Source of the DNA: Mycolicibacterium porcinum
Lineage (GTDB): Bacteria > Actinomycetota > Actinomycetes > Mycobacteriales > Mycobacteriaceae
Direction of reading: 5' to 3'
NCBI GenBank assembly: GCA_002086835.1
Contig: MVIG01000013.1
Span: 1 to 64,000, forward strand
Length of the DNA stretch: 64,000 nt
The translations under genes were made by a program, and so were the position numbers. The notes beneath the pieces were generated by a model. It was not told the DNA's origin, made no database searches, and saw only the letters and a list, made by a program, of their open reading frames with translations. Numbering within the stretch: the stretch's first letter is position 1; every line of letters begins with the position of its first letter. Shown in pieces: positions 43,491 through 54,479 of the stretch.

Positions 43491-43752
43491 GACGGTGCCT
43501 TCCCGTTGAGTGAGACCCCACTGGTCCCATGGCCCGGAAGCTAACGAGGGCACCCGACAGTTCCCGCCGGAAAACAGCCGGGAATCGGGAGTTATCCACA
43601 GGCGTGCCGGATTCGTCGTCCGACGACGCGGGTACTCGAGGAGAGTTGCCGATGAGGCGCTGGAGGTATCGCCTCCGCAGCCCGAGCAACTCCGCCGGTT
43701 GAGTCACCACCGTCGGATCGTCAAGCACAAAAGTGCGCCTCAGGAGGTGTCG
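43491..43752. promoter_or_regulatory. Divergent intergenic region with a DnaA-box-like 9-mer and a palindrome
   Basis: The region separates the minus-strand hypothetical gene from the plus-strand secreted peptide gene. It contains TTATCCACA (43592-43600), an exact consensus DnaA box, and the palindrome CGTCGTC-C-GACGACG (43614-43628). No cluster of further boxes is seen, so an origin is not suggested. Confidence 0.35.
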
Positions 43753-44007
43753 ATGTCCAAACCACTTCTGTTCGTCACGCAGGTCCTGGCCGCGGGCGGC
43801 GCCGCCGGCGCCATCGCTCTCGGATCCACCGCGTCTGCCGAGGAACCGTCACCACCGTGCAGCCAGACCCAAACCACCACGGTCTGTCAGAGCCCCGGTA
43901 GTGCCAGCGTCGTGGTGACACCGCCGGGTCAGTCGCATGGCCCGAACGGGCAGACCCCGCAGAACGGACCGTACGGTCCTTCCGGTGAGAATCCGCCTGT
44001 GGGATAG
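43753..44007 (+). CDS. Small secreted Pro/Gly-rich protein
   Basis: The 84-residue product has a signal peptide (MSKPLLFVTQVLAAGGAAGA to about STASA) and a mature part of about 55 residues. The mature part has two Cys (PPCSQTQTTTVC) that could form a disulfide and a Pro/Gly/Asn/Ser-rich tail. The ATG has an ideal AGGAGG at 5 nt, which makes this small gene credible. Small exported proteins of this type are common in mycobacteria. Function is unknown. Confidence 0.72.
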   Translation: MSKPLLFVTQVLAAGGAAGAIALGSTASAEEPSPPCSQTQTTTVCQSPGSASVVVTPPGQSHGPNGQTPQNGPYGPSGENPPVG

Positions 44008-44017
44008 GCACAATTGC

Positions 44018-44046
44018 GGGCCGCCGTGGTCAACACCCGGCGGTCC
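44018..44046. terminator. Hairpin between convergent genes
   Basis: GGGCCGCCG (44018-44026) pairs with CGGCGGTCC (44038-44046), nine pairs with one G-T, around an 11-base loop. It fills the 42-bp gap between two convergent stop codons and may end transcription in both directions. No U-tract is present. Confidence 0.5.
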
Positions 44047-44049
44047 GCG

Positions 44050-44577
44050 TCATGGATCGGCCCGGTCGACCCGGGCCAGTAGTTGGGCCTGACGCGTCGG
44101 CCACCAGAACACCTCCACCGCCAGCGCGGCCAGGTAGACCACCGACACCACGGCGTTGCCGACCGAACCGAATACGGCGTCCCATAGGGCACTTCCCGCA
44201 GCGACGACGAGCACCAGCGGCAGCACCCAGCGGAATGGGCGGGCAGACTCGGCAGAGTCACGGACACCCCGTCGGTAATCACGGGCCGCCTCGACCAGGC
44301 GCGGATCGTCGATCCGTTCACCGGCGCGGGCCGCGCGCACCACCGCCACCCGCTCGGCACCGGACAACCGCTGCGCCGCCGGCCAATACCGTGACATCCG
44401 GCGGGCCATCCAGATGCCGTAGAACGTGCCGACGACGACGAGCACGATCACGCCCGAAATCCAGAATCCGGAATCCAGCCAGGCCAGCACTCCCACCACC
44501 GCGCCCACCGTGGCGCCGATGACGAGGGCACGGCCCACGAAGCCGCTCCGCCAGACGAACGCCGGAACGGTCAGCAC
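44050..44577 (-). CDS. Small integral membrane protein
   Basis: The 175-residue protein has four predicted membrane segments in two pairs: residues about 13-27 and 33-53, then about 107-125 and 132-150. A basic cytoplasmic loop between the pairs (RRMSRYWPAAQRLSGAERVAVVRAARAGERIDDPRLVEAARDY) is a pattern seen in uncharacterised actinobacterial membrane proteins. The GTG start lacks a clear ribosome-binding site. It lies 83 bp downstream of the suf operon end and may be expressed with it. No function is assigned. Confidence 0.72.
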   Translation of the reverse strand: MLTVPAFVWRSGFVGRALVIGATVGAVVGVLAWLDSGFWISGVIVLVVVGTFYGIWMARRMSRYWPAAQRLSGAERVAVVRAARAGERIDDPRLVEAARDYRRGVRDSAESARPFRWVLPLVLVVAAGSALWDAVFGSVGNAVVSVVYLAALAVEVFWWPTRQAQLLARVDRADP

Positions 44578-44660
44578 CCTCGGCTACCGATCTCCATCGG
44601 CAACAGCGTCGCCCACAGCGTGCTTGAGCGTCACGACTTTCGTCGGATCGGCTGAGTCCG

Positions 44661-44998
44661 TCAGACGGTGAATCCGAGCGCCCGCAACTGCTCCCGGCCG
44701 TCGTCTGTGATCTTGTCCGGGCCCCACGGCGGATTCCAGACCCAGTTGATCTTGATCTCGTTGACCAGCCCGGCGCCCACCAACGCGGTGCGCGACTGAT
44801 CCTCGATGACATCGGTCAGCGGACAGGCCGCCGAGGTAAGCGTCATGTCGATCAGCGCGACGGCGCCGTCATCGCCTTCCTCGACGTTGAGGCCGTAGAC
44901 CAGACCGAGGTCGACGACGTTGATGCCCAGCTCGGGATCCACCACGTCACGCATGGCTTCCTCGACGTCGGCCAGCAGTTCGTCAGAAGCGGTGTCAC

Positions 44999-45002
<4 letters not shown>
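44661..45002 (-). CDS. sufT: SufT-like MIP18/DUF59 Fe-S assembly protein
   Basis: The 113-residue protein has the DUF59 fold: EAMRDVVDPELGINVVDLGLVYGL followed by the conserved Cys in TLTSAACPLTDVIEDQ, and NWVWNPPWGPDKIT near the end. DUF59 proteins assist maturation of Fe-S proteins. It is the last gene of the suf operon, overlapping sufU by four bases, and corresponds to Rv1466. Complete length. Confidence 0.9.
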
Positions 45003-46734
<1,732 letters not shown>

Positions 46735-47508
46735 TCAGGCACCAACCGCCTGGGTGAAGCGCACGTATCCGTTCTCTTCGAGCTCGTCGGCGAGTTCCGG
46801 CCCGCCCGATTCCACGATGCGGCCGCCGACGAACACGTGGACGAACTGCGGGCGGATGTAGCGCAGGATCCGGGTGTAGTGGGTGATCAGCAGGATGCCG
46901 CCGTGCTCGGCCTCGGCGTAGCGGTTGACGCCCTCGCTCACGATACGCAGCGCATCGACGTCCAGGCCCGAGTCGGTCTCGTCGAGGATCGCGATCTTGG
47001 GCTTGAGCAGCGACAGCTGAAGGATCTCGTGACGCTTCTTCTCGCCGCCGGAGAAGCCCTCGTTGACACTGCGCTCACCGAACGCCGGATCGATCTCCAG
47101 CTCGGTCATCGCGCCCTTGACCTCTTTGACCCAGTGGCGCAGCTTCGGCGCCTCGCCACGGACCGCGGTGGCCGCCGTGCGCAGGAAGTTCGACATCGAC
47201 ACCCCGGGCACCTCGACGGGGTACTGCATGGCCAGGAACAGGCCCGCACGCGCCCGCTCGTCGATGCTCATCTCGAGGACGTCCTGCCCGTCGAGGGTGA
47301 TCGACCCGGAGGTGACGGTGTACTTGGGGTGGCCGGCGATCGCGTAGGACAGCGTCGACTTACCCGAGCCGTTGGGGCCCATCACCGCGTGGGTCTCGCC
47401 CGACTTCACGGTGAGGTTCACGCCCTTCAAGATCGGGATCTCGGCGTTCTCAGCGCCTTCGGCGGCATTGACCGAGACGTGCAGGTCCTTGATTTCCAGA
47501 GTGGTCAT
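46735..47508 (-). CDS. sufC: SufC ATPase
   Basis: The 257-residue ABC-type ATPase of the SufBCD scaffold has Walker A GPNGSGKSTL, signature FSGGEKKRHEI and Walker B PKIAILDETDSGLD. It drives cluster assembly on SufB/SufD. It has the FSGGE variant usual for SufC. Position and length match Rv1463. It starts two bases after the sufD stop. Confidence 0.96.
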   Translation of the reverse strand: MTTLEIKDLHVSVNAAEGAENAEIPILKGVNLTVKSGETHAVMGPNGSGKSTLSYAIAGHPKYTVTSGSITLDGQDVLEMSIDERARAGLFLAMQYPVEVPGVSMSNFLRTAATAVRGEAPKLRHWVKEVKGAMTELEIDPAFGERSVNEGFSGGEKKRHEILQLSLLKPKIAILDETDSGLDVDALRIVSEGVNRYAEAEHGGILLITHYTRILRYIRPQFVHVFVGGRIVESGGPELADELEENGYVRFTQAVGA

Positions 47509-47510
47509 GA

Positions 47511-48689
47511 CTAGTTGGCTCTCGATTCAGTGATGGCAAGTTCTTTTTCGATTGCTGCGGTCAGGCGCTCACGCACCTCGGGCACAGCGATCTTGGCGAT
47601 GATTTCGTTGAAGAATCCACGCACGACAAGGCGTCGGGCCTGATCCTCGGGGATGCCGCGGGCGCGCAGATAGAACAACTGCTCGTCGTCGAAACGTCCG
47701 GTGGCACTGGCGTGCCCGGCGCCGACGATCTCGCCGGTCTCGATTTCGAGGTTCGGCACCGAGTCGGCACGGGCACCGTCGGTGAGCACCAGATTGCGGT
47801 TCACCTCGAAGGTGTCGGTACCGGTGGCCTCGGCGCGGATCAGCACGTCGCCGATCCACACCGTGTGCGCGTCGGGCTTCTTGGAGTCCGGGTCGCCTTG
47901 CAGCGCGCCCTTGTAGAGGACGTCGGACTTACAGTGCGGCTGAGCGTGATCGACGAGCAAGCGGGACTCGAAGAACTGACCGTCGTCGGCGAAGTAGGTG
48001 CCGAGCATCTTGGCGTCGCCGCCGGGGCCGGTGAACCGAACGGTGGCGGAGGTGCGCACCACGTCGCCGCCGAGGGTGACGTTGACGTGCCCGAGCACCG
48101 CGTCCTTGCCGAGCTTGGCGTGGTGGGCGCTGACATGCACCATGTCGTCGGCCCAGTCGGCGATCCAGATGACGCCGAGGCCGGCCGCATCACCGACGAT
48201 GATCTCGACGTTGTCCGCGTAGGTTCCGCTGCCGCGCAGGTCGACCACCACGATGGCCCGGGACAGTTCCTCGACCCGGATCTGGAGGTGGCCGTAGCCC
48301 ACGGTGTCCACACCGGGTCCGTCGATGACGATCTCGATGGGCTCGGCGACCTCGGTATCGCGCTTGACCGTCACCACGGTGGCCGTCTCGAACGACGAGT
48401 ACGCCTGGGCCGCAACACGATCGGTGGGCACACCGCCCTCGCCGAGCCTCTTGTCGTCGCGGCCCACGGTCTCCACGGTCACGCCGGGCCGCTCGGTCAC
48501 GGTGATGCCGGCATGGCCGTTGGCGACGGCTGAGCCGTCGTGCAGGCCACGCAACCGCTTGAGCGGGGTGAACCGCCACAGCTCGTCACGACCGCCGGGC
48601 ACCTCGAACGCGTTGACGTCGAAAGATGCGAACAGCTCACCCTTGTTCACGGCCACGCTTTCGACCGCTTCAGTCAGATTTGAACCCAC
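47511..48689 (-). CDS. sufD: SufD scaffold protein
   Basis: The 392-residue SufD partner of SufB and SufC has a right-handed beta-helix core and the characteristic C-terminal block ATGRFDDEQLFYLRARGIPEDQARRLVVRGFFNEI, which recurs in SufB. The His of HAQPHCKSD is in the region of the conserved cluster-assembly His. It abuts sufB without a gap. It corresponds to Rv1462. Confidence 0.95.
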   Translation of the reverse strand: MGSNLTEAVESVAVNKGELFASFDVNAFEVPGGRDELWRFTPLKRLRGLHDGSAVANGHAGITVTERPGVTVETVGRDDKRLGEGGVPTDRVAAQAYSSFETATVVTVKRDTEVAEPIEIVIDGPGVDTVGYGHLQIRVEELSRAIVVVDLRGSGTYADNVEIIVGDAAGLGVIWIADWADDMVHVSAHHAKLGKDAVLGHVNVTLGGDVVRTSATVRFTGPGGDAKMLGTYFADDGQFFESRLLVDHAQPHCKSDVLYKGALQGDPDSKKPDAHTVWIGDVLIRAEATGTDTFEVNRNLVLTDGARADSVPNLEIETGEIVGAGHASATGRFDDEQLFYLRARGIPEDQARRLVVRGFFNEIIAKIAVPEVRERLTAAIEKELAITESRAN

Positions 48690-50120
48690 TTAACCGACCG
48701 CGCCTTCCATCTGCAGCTCGATCAGCCGGTTGAGCTCGAGCGCGTATTCCATGGGCAGTTCCTTGGCGATGGGCTCGACGAAGCCGCGCACCACCATCGC
48801 CATCGCCTCGTCCTCGGTCAGACCACGGCTCATCAGGTAGAAGAGCTGATCCTCGCTGACCTTGGACACCGTGGCCTCGTGCCCCATCGTGACGTCATCC
48901 TCGCGGATGTCCACGTAGGGGTAGGTGTCCGAGCGGCTGATCGTATCCACCAGCAGCGCATCGCATTTCACGCTCGACTTACTGCCGTGCGCACCCTTGT
49001 TGACCTGGACCAGGCCGCGGTACGACGCGCGGCCTCCGCCGCGGGCCACCGACTTGGACACGATGTTGGACGACGTGTGCGGCGCCAGGTGCAGCATCTT
49101 GGCACCCGTGTCCTGGTGCTGCCCCTCGCCGGCGAACGCCACCGAGAGCACCTCGCCCTTGGCGTGCTCGCCGGTCATCCAGACCGCGGGGTACTTCATG
49201 GTGACCTTGGAACCGATGTTGCCGTCGATCCACTCCATGGTGGCGCCGGCCTCGGCCCGGGCCCGCTTGGTGACCAGGTTGTAGACGTTGTTCGACCAGT
49301 TCTGGATCGTCGTGTAGCGCACCCGGGCACCGGGCTTGACGACGATCTCGACCACCGCGGAGTGCAGCGAGTCCGACTTGTAGATCGGCGCGGTACAACC
49401 CTCGACGTAGTGCACGTAGGAGCCCTCGTCGGCGATGATCAGCGTCCGCTCGAACTGGCCCATGTTCTCGGTGTTGATCCGGAAGTACGCCTGCAGCGGG
49501 ATGTCGACGTGCACGCCCGGCGGCACGTAGATGAACGAACCGCCCGACCACACCGCGGTGTTCAGCGCGGAGAACTTGTTGTCGCCGGCCGGGATCACCG
49601 TTCCGAAGTACTTCTGGAAGATCTCCGGGTGCTCACGCAGGCCCGAATCGGTGTCGAGGAAGATGACGCCGAGCGCCTCGAGGTCCTCGCGAATCTGGTG
49701 GTAGACCACCTCGGACTCGTACTGCGCGGCCACACCGGCGACCAGACGCTGCTTCTCGGCTTCCGGAATGCCGAGGCGGTCATAGGTATTGCGAATGTCC
49801 TCGGGCAGTTCCTCCCAGGAGGCCGCCTGCTTCTCGGTCGAGCGCACGAAGTACTTGATGTTGTCGAAGTCGATGCCCTCGAGGTTGGAACCCCAATGCG
49901 GCATGGGCTTCTTGTCGAAGGTGCGAAGCGCCCGCAGCCGGGTCTCCAGCATCCACTCCGGCTCGTTCTTCTTGGCCGAGATGTCACGCACGACGGCTTC
50001 TGACAGGCCGCGCTGCGCACTTGCGCCTGCGGCGTCCGAGTCCGACCAGCCGTAGCCGTATTTGCCCAGCGACGCGATGGTCTCTTCCTGGGTCAATGGC
50101 GTTTCGGGCGTGATGGTCAT
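48690..50120 (-). CDS. sufB: SufB scaffold protein without intein
   Basis: The 476-residue SufB is the scaffold on which Fe-S clusters form. Visible are [50 protein letters not shown] and the C-terminal [24 protein letters not shown]. In M. tuberculosis the homologue (Rv1461) is interrupted by an intein, recalled to lie before the Cys of EGCTAP. Here that site is uninterrupted and the length is that of the mature protein. Its ATG overlaps the sufR stop (ATGA). Confidence 0.96.
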   Translation of the reverse strand: MTITPETPLTQEETIASLGKYGYGWSDSDAAGASAQRGLSEAVVRDISAKKNEPEWMLETRLRALRTFDKKPMPHWGSNLEGIDFDNIKYFVRSTEKQAASWEELPEDIRNTYDRLGIPEAEKQRLVAGVAAQYESEVVYHQIREDLEALGVIFLDTDSGLREHPEIFQKYFGTVIPAGDNKFSALNTAVWSGGSFIYVPPGVHVDIPLQAYFRINTENMGQFERTLIIADEGSYVHYVEGCTAPIYKSDSLHSAVVEIVVKPGARVRYTTIQNWSNNVYNLVTKRARAEAGATMEWIDGNIGSKVTMKYPAVWMTGEHAKGEVLSVAFAGEGQHQDTGAKMLHLAPHTSSNIVSKSVARGGGRASYRGLVQVNKGAHGSKSSVKCDALLVDTISRSDTYPYVDIREDDVTMGHEATVSKVSEDQLFYLMSRGLTEDEAMAMVVRGFVEPIAKELPMEYALELNRLIELQMEGAVG

Positions 50121-50926
50121 GTCGCCGCTCCTTGTTTGGTCGTTGCGGTCGTCCGGGCGCGGGCTGTGCTCCGAACCTTTTCTGTGCTGTCTGTGTTCAC
50201 TTTGTGCTCGATACCGTCCGCATCGAGCGGGACGTGAGTGGTGCAGGCGCAGTCACCGTTCACGATGGTGGCCAGCCGTTGCACGTGAGTGCCCAGGATC
50301 TCGGCGAACGCCTCGTTCTCCGTCTCGCAGAACTCCGGGAACTCTTCGGCGACATGCGATACCGGGCAGTGGTGCTGGCAGATCTGCACCCCGTGGATCG
50401 GGCCGTCCACCGGAGTCGTGGTGGTGGCGTACCCGGCCCTGCTCAACGCATCGGCAACCCGCTCGGCGGTGGCGGTGACCCCGCCGGACCCCTCGGTGAC
50501 GCCGGCCAGGATGGTGTCCATCCGGCGCCGGGCGAAGGTCCGCACGGCGTCCTTGCCGCCGATCTCGCGCAGCTGCCGAATCGCGGCGACCGCGAGGTCG
50601 TCGTAGGTGTGGCCGAGCTTGGCCCGGCCCGCCGCCGTCAGGCGGTACCGCTTGGCCGGGCGGCCCCGGCCGTTGTGCTGCCATGCCGCGGCAGCGCTGG
50701 CCTGTGCATCGCCGGCATCGATCAGCGCATCGAGGTGACGACGCACGCCTGCGGCCGAAATCCCCAGCCGCTCGCCGATTTGCCCCGCTGTGATGGGACC
50801 CTCCAGCAGGAGATGGATGATCGCGCGCCGAGTGTGCCCGTCAGCGGCCGGCACCACGTCGTTGACCGGCTTCGGCACACTGGCCGAAGCAGGGCTCGAC
50901 GGCGAGCCCGCAGCCGTCCGACGCAT
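50117..50926 (-). CDS. sufR: SufR Fe-S-sensing repressor of the suf operon
   Basis: The 269-residue DeoR/ArsR-type winged-helix protein has an HTH at about residues 40-75 ([22 protein letters not shown]) followed by [12 protein letters not shown]. The C-terminal part contains the likely [4Fe-4S] ligands: [13 protein letters not shown], then PEFCETE, then DCACTTH. SufR with a bound cluster represses suf genes and releases DNA when the cluster is damaged. Rv1460 is the equivalent. The frame is open further upstream. ATG at 50926 is chosen because an inverted repeat, likely its own operator, lies directly before it; GTG at 50932 is the alternative. Confidence 0.92.
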   Translation of the reverse strand: MRRTAAGSPSSPASASVPKPVNDVVPAADGHTRRAIIHLLLEGPITAGQIGERLGISAAGVRRHLDALIDAGDAQASAAAAWQHNGRGRPAKRYRLTAAGRAKLGHTYDDLAVAAIRQLREIGGKDAVRTFARRRMDTILAGVTEGSGGVTATAERVADALSRAGYATTTTPVDGPIHGVQICQHHCPVSHVAEEFPEFCETENEAFAEILGTHVQRLATIVNGDCACTTHVPLDADGIEHKVNTDSTEKVRSTARARTTATTKQGAAT

Positions 50927-50928
50927 TT

Positions 50929-50945
50929 TCACAACACCATTGTGA
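50929..50945. promoter_or_regulatory. Probable SufR operator
   Basis: TCACAA-CACCA-TTGTGA is a perfect 6-bp inverted repeat with a five-base centre, ending three bases before the sufR ATG codon. Its TGTGA half matches the M. tuberculosis SufR site as I recall it (ACACT-N5-TGTGA). A bound repressor here would block the whole suf operon, including its own gene. Confidence 0.55.
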
Positions 50946-51030
50946 CGGAATTCCCCGCAGGGTTCTAGCAAGGGCACCCTTACGTGACCTGGGCCACCGT
51001 TGCCTGGCGAAGACCACCTGCCCGGGCAGT

Positions 51031-51036
51031 TAGGCT
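51031..51036 (+). promoter_or_regulatory. -10 element for the leaderless mannosyltransferase gene
   Basis: TAGGCT is followed by exactly six bases (GCCCTG) and the ATG, with no ribosome-binding site between, so a leaderless mRNA is likely. Confidence 0.55.
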
Positions 51037-51042
51037 GCCCTG

Positions 51043-52719
51043 ATGGCAAGCCGCCTGTCGACCTTCAGCTCATCGATCGCCCGGTGGCACGGCGACGAAC
51101 GCACCGTCGGATCCCCGCTCAACCCCGCCGAGGTGGTCGCGCAGCGCCGGACCCGGCTGTTCGGGGCCACCGGAACCGTACTGATGGCGATCGGCGCACT
51201 CGGTGCCGGCGCCCGGCCGGTCGTGCAGGACCCGACCTTCGGGGTGCGACTGCTCAACCTGCCCTCGCGCATCCAGACCGTGTCGCTGACAATGACCACC
51301 ACCGGTGCGGTGATGATGGCGCTGGCCTGGCTCATGCTCGGGCGCTTCGCCCTTGGCCCGCGCCGGATGTCACGCAGCCAGCTGGACCGCACGCTCCTGC
51401 TGTGGGCCATTCCCCTGCTGGTGGCGCCGCCGATGTACAGCAAGGACGTCTACTCGTATCTGGCCCAGAGTGAGATCGGCTACATCGGCCTCGATCCATA
51501 CCGGGTCGGCCCGGCCACCGGCCTGGGCCTCGACCACGTGTTCACGTTGTCGGTGCCCAGCCTCTGGCGCGAGACCCCCGCGCCGTACGGACCGCTCTTC
51601 CTGTGGATCGGCGAGAGCATCTCCGCCCTGACCGGCGAGAACATCGTCGCCGCCGTGCTGTGTCACCGAGTCGTGGTCCTCCTGGGCGTCGGCCTCATCG
51701 TGTGGGCCACCCCTCGGTTGGCCCGGCGCTGCGGCGTCGCCGAGGTGAGCGCACTGTGGCTGGGCGCGTGTAACCCGCTGCTGTTCATGCACCTTGTCGC
51801 CGGAATCCACAACGAAGCCCTGATGCTCGGGCTGATGCTGGCCGGCACGGAGTTCGCGCTGCGCGGCATCGACGCCGCCGCACCGCTCATCCCCCGGCCA
51901 CTGACCTGGCCGCACACCCGCGAGGACTGGCAACACTGGTACCCCGCGGCGATGCTGCTCACCGGCACCGTACTCATCACGCTGTCCTCCCAGGTCAAGC
52001 TGCCGTCGCTGCTGGCCCTCGGATTCGTCGCGATGGCCCTGGCCTGGCGCCTGGGCGGCACCATCAAGGCGTTCTTCATAGCCAGCGTCCCGCTCGGCGC
52101 GGTGTCACTGGCGGTCATGGCCGTGATCGGGTGGGCCAGCGGCCTGGGCTTCGGGTGGCTGGGCACCCTCGGCACGGCCAACGTCGTCCGCAGCTGGATG
52201 TCCCCGCCGACACTGCTGGCCTTGGGCACCGGCCAGGTCGGCATCCTGCTCGGTCTCGGCGACCACACCACCGCGGTCTTGGCCCTGACCCGCGCCATCG
52301 GCGTCTTCCTGATCGCGATCCTGGTCAGCTGGCTGCTGCTGGCCGTGATGCGCGGCCGGCTGCATCCCGTTGGCGGTCTGGGTGTCGCGCTCGGCGGCAC
52401 GATTCTGCTGTTCCCGGTGGTGCAGCCGTGGTACCTGCTGTGGGCGGTGATCCCGTTGGCGGCGTGGGCAACCCGGCCGGGATTCCGCGGCTCCACGATC
52501 GCCATCACCCTGGTCGTCGGCATCTTCGGTCCCACGGCCAACGGTGACCGGTTCACGTTGTTCCAGATCGTGATGGCAACCCTGGCCAGCACCGTGATCG
52601 TGCTGATCCTGATCGGGTTGACGTGGCGCCGGCTGCCGTGGCGCGCGTCACCTCAGACCGAGATAAGCCCACCACCGGCACCCACGCAGTCCCCCGACGC
52701 TTACGCTGAATCCCCGTGA
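51043..52719 (+). CDS. mptB: MptB-like alpha-1,6-mannopyranosyltransferase (GT-C)
   Basis: The 558-residue integral membrane glycosyltransferase has about 12-13 hydrophobic segments. In the first large extracytoplasmic loop, after the third or fourth span, YSKDVYSYLAQSEIGYIGLDPY carries the acidic residues typical of GT-C enzymes. It uses polyprenyl-phosphate-mannose to extend the mannan core of lipomannan and lipoarabinomannan. Rv1459c, the equivalent, is the MptB homologue. The start is leaderless-type ATG at 51043, divergent from sufR. Its stop overlaps the next gene by four bases (GTGA), so it is the first gene of a four-gene run. Confidence 0.9.
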   Translation: MASRLSTFSSSIARWHGDERTVGSPLNPAEVVAQRRTRLFGATGTVLMAIGALGAGARPVVQDPTFGVRLLNLPSRIQTVSLTMTTTGAVMMALAWLMLGRFALGPRRMSRSQLDRTLLLWAIPLLVAPPMYSKDVYSYLAQSEIGYIGLDPYRVGPATGLGLDHVFTLSVPSLWRETPAPYGPLFLWIGESISALTGENIVAAVLCHRVVVLLGVGLIVWATPRLARRCGVAEVSALWLGACNPLLFMHLVAGIHNEALMLGLMLAGTEFALRGIDAAAPLIPRPLTWPHTREDWQHWYPAAMLLTGTVLITLSSQVKLPSLLALGFVAMALAWRLGGTIKAFFIASVPLGAVSLAVMAVIGWASGLGFGWLGTLGTANVVRSWMSPPTLLALGTGQVGILLGLGDHTTAVLALTRAIGVFLIAILVSWLLLAVMRGRLHPVGGLGVALGGTILLFPVVQPWYLLWAVIPLAAWATRPGFRGSTIAITLVVGIFGPTANGDRFTLFQIVMATLASTVIVLILIGLTWRRLPWRASPQTEISPPPAPTQSPDAYAESP

Positions 52720-53648
52720 CCTCGCGTTCCGATCCCCCTGTGCTGCTCCGCGGCGTCAGCAAGCGCTACGGCGCGACGACGGCGGTGTCGAACCTCGACC
52801 TCGAGGTGCAGCGCGCCGAGGTGCTGGCCCTGCTCGGCCCGAACGGCGCGGGCAAGACCACCACCGTCGAGATGTGCGAGGGATTCATCCGCTCCGATGA
52901 CGGCCGGATCGAGATCCTCGGGCTCGACCCGGTCGCGGACAACGCCCAACTGCGCGAGCGGATCGGCGTGATGTTGCAGGGTGGCGGCGGGTACCCCGCG
53001 GCCAAGGCCGGCGAGATGCTCGACCTGGTTGCCTCCTATGCCGCCGACCCGCTCGATCCCGCCTGGCTGATGGACACCCTCGGCCTGACCGAATCCGCCC
53101 GCACCACCTACCGGCGGCTGTCAGGAGGCCAGCAGCAACGCCTGGCACTGGCGTGCGCCGTGGTGGGCCGCCCCGAACTGGTGTTCCTCGACGAACCCAC
53201 CGCCGGGATGGATGCGCACGCCCGAATAGTGGTGTGGGAGTTGATCGATGCGCTACGGCGAGACGGTGTGACCGTGGTGCTGACCACTCATCACCTCGCC
53301 GAGGCCGAAGAACTCGCCGACCGGATCGTGATCATCGACCACGGCGTCGCCGTCGCCACCGGCACACCGGCCGAGCTGACCCACAGCGGCGCCGAGAACC
53401 AGCTGCGGTTCAGCGCGCCCCGCAAGCTCGACCTGACCCTGCTGGCCGACGCCTTGCCGGAGAACTACAAGGCCACCGAGACGGCCCCGGGCGAGTACCT
53501 GGTCGAGGGGCACATCGACCCGCAGGTACTGGCGACCGTGACGGCGTGGTGCGCGCGGCTCAACGTGCTGGCCACCGGCATGCGGGTGGAGCAGCGCAGC
53601 CTCGAAGATGTATTCCTCGACCTGACAGGACGGGAGCTGCGGTCATGA
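52716..53648 (+). CDS. ABC exporter ATP-binding subunit (Rv1458c-like)
   Basis: The 310-residue ATPase has Walker A GPNGAGKTTTVEM, signature [12 protein letters not shown], Walker B ELVFLDEPTAGMD and the switch His in LTTHHLAEAEEL. The C-terminal extension of about 80 residues is typical of drug-export-type ABC-2 ATPases. It overlaps the mannosyltransferase gene upstream and the permease gene downstream by four bases each. The transported substrate is unknown. Its conserved place next to ctaA hints at a heme- or envelope-related function. Confidence 0.92.
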   Translation: MTSRSDPPVLLRGVSKRYGATTAVSNLDLEVQRAEVLALLGPNGAGKTTTVEMCEGFIRSDDGRIEILGLDPVADNAQLRERIGVMLQGGGGYPAAKAGEMLDLVASYAADPLDPAWLMDTLGLTESARTTYRRLSGGQQQRLALACAVVGRPELVFLDEPTAGMDAHARIVVWELIDALRRDGVTVVLTTHHLAEAEELADRIVIIDHGVAVATGTPAELTHSGAENQLRFSAPRKLDLTLLADALPENYKATETAPGEYLVEGHIDPQVLATVTAWCARLNVLATGMRVEQRSLEDVFLDLTGRELRS

Positions 53649-54427
53649 CGAGCGCTCCGAACCGATTCGCCCCGGGCACCTTCACCCCGGACCCCCGTCC
53701 GGCCAAGGTGCCGGCCATGCTGGCCGCCCAGTTCGGGCTGGAACTGAAACTGCTGCTGCGCAACGGCGAACAGCTCCTGCTGACCATGTTCATCCCGATC
53801 ACGCTGCTGGTCGGGATGACGCTGCTGCCGCTGGGTTCGTTCGGCGACGATCGGGCCGGCACCTTCACCCCGGCCATCATGGCCCTGGCGCTGATCTCCA
53901 CTGCGTTCACCGGCCAGGCCATTGCGGTGGCCTTCGACCGCCGATACGGCGCGCTGAAACGGCTCGGCGCCACCGCGCTTCCCGTGTGGGGCATCATCGC
54001 GGGCAAGTCACTGGCCGTGGTGACCGTCGTGTTCCTGCAGGCAATCCTCCTGGGCGCCATCGGTTTTGCCCTCGGTTGGCGCCCATCGGCGCTAGGGCTG
54101 GTGCTGGGCGCGGTGATCATCGCGCTGGGTACGGCCACCTTCGCCGCGTTGGGCCTGTTGCTCGGCGGCACCCTCAAGGCCGAGATCGTGCTGGCCCTCG
54201 CCAATCTGCTGTGGTTCGTGTTCGCCGGACTCGGCGCACTGACCCTGGAGGGCGGCCCGGTGCCGTCGGCCCTGCGCTGGGCCGCCCGACTGACGCCATC
54301 GGGAGCACTCACCGAGGCCTTGACCCAGGCGATGACGGTGTCGGTGGACTGGTTCGGCGTGGCCGTGCTCGCGGTGTGGGGCGTCGTGGCGGCGGTCTGC
54401 GCGCTGCGCTGGTTCCGTTTCACCTGA
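53645..54427 (+). CDS. ABC-2 type exporter permease (Rv1457c-like)
   Basis: The 260-residue permease has six membrane segments, from LLLTMFIPITLLVGMTLLPL to the last span ending at CALRWFRF. It carries the ABC-2 pattern with FDRRYGALKRLGATALP before the second pair of spans. The frame is open far upstream in an Arg-rich shadow of the ATPase gene; the true start is the ATG overlapping the ATPase stop (ATGA). Partner of the preceding ATPase. Substrate unknown. Confidence 0.92.
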   Translation: MTSAPNRFAPGTFTPDPRPAKVPAMLAAQFGLELKLLLRNGEQLLLTMFIPITLLVGMTLLPLGSFGDDRAGTFTPAIMALALISTAFTGQAIAVAFDRRYGALKRLGATALPVWGIIAGKSLAVVTVVFLQAILLGAIGFALGWRPSALGLVLGAVIIALGTATFAALGLLLGGTLKAEIVLALANLLWFVFAGLGALTLEGGPVPSALRWAARLTPSGALTEALTQAMTVSVDWFGVAVLAVWGVVAAVCALRWFRFT

Positions 54428-54467
54428 TCCACAGCGGCCCTACTACGGGCTGTAGTTACTGATCCAC

Positions 54468-54473
54468 TACGAT
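54468..54473 (+). promoter_or_regulatory. -10 element for leaderless ctaA
   Basis: TACGAT is followed by six bases (CAGGCC) and the GTG start, matching the leaderless pattern. It would allow ctaA to be transcribed separately from the ABC genes 52 bp upstream. Confidence 0.55.
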
Positions 54474-54479
54474 CAGGCC

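Noticed and set aside
53153..53644. Upstream extension of the ABC permease frame through the ATPase gene
   Set aside because: The extension is an Arg-rich shadow of the ATPase gene. The permease starts at the ATGA overlap.
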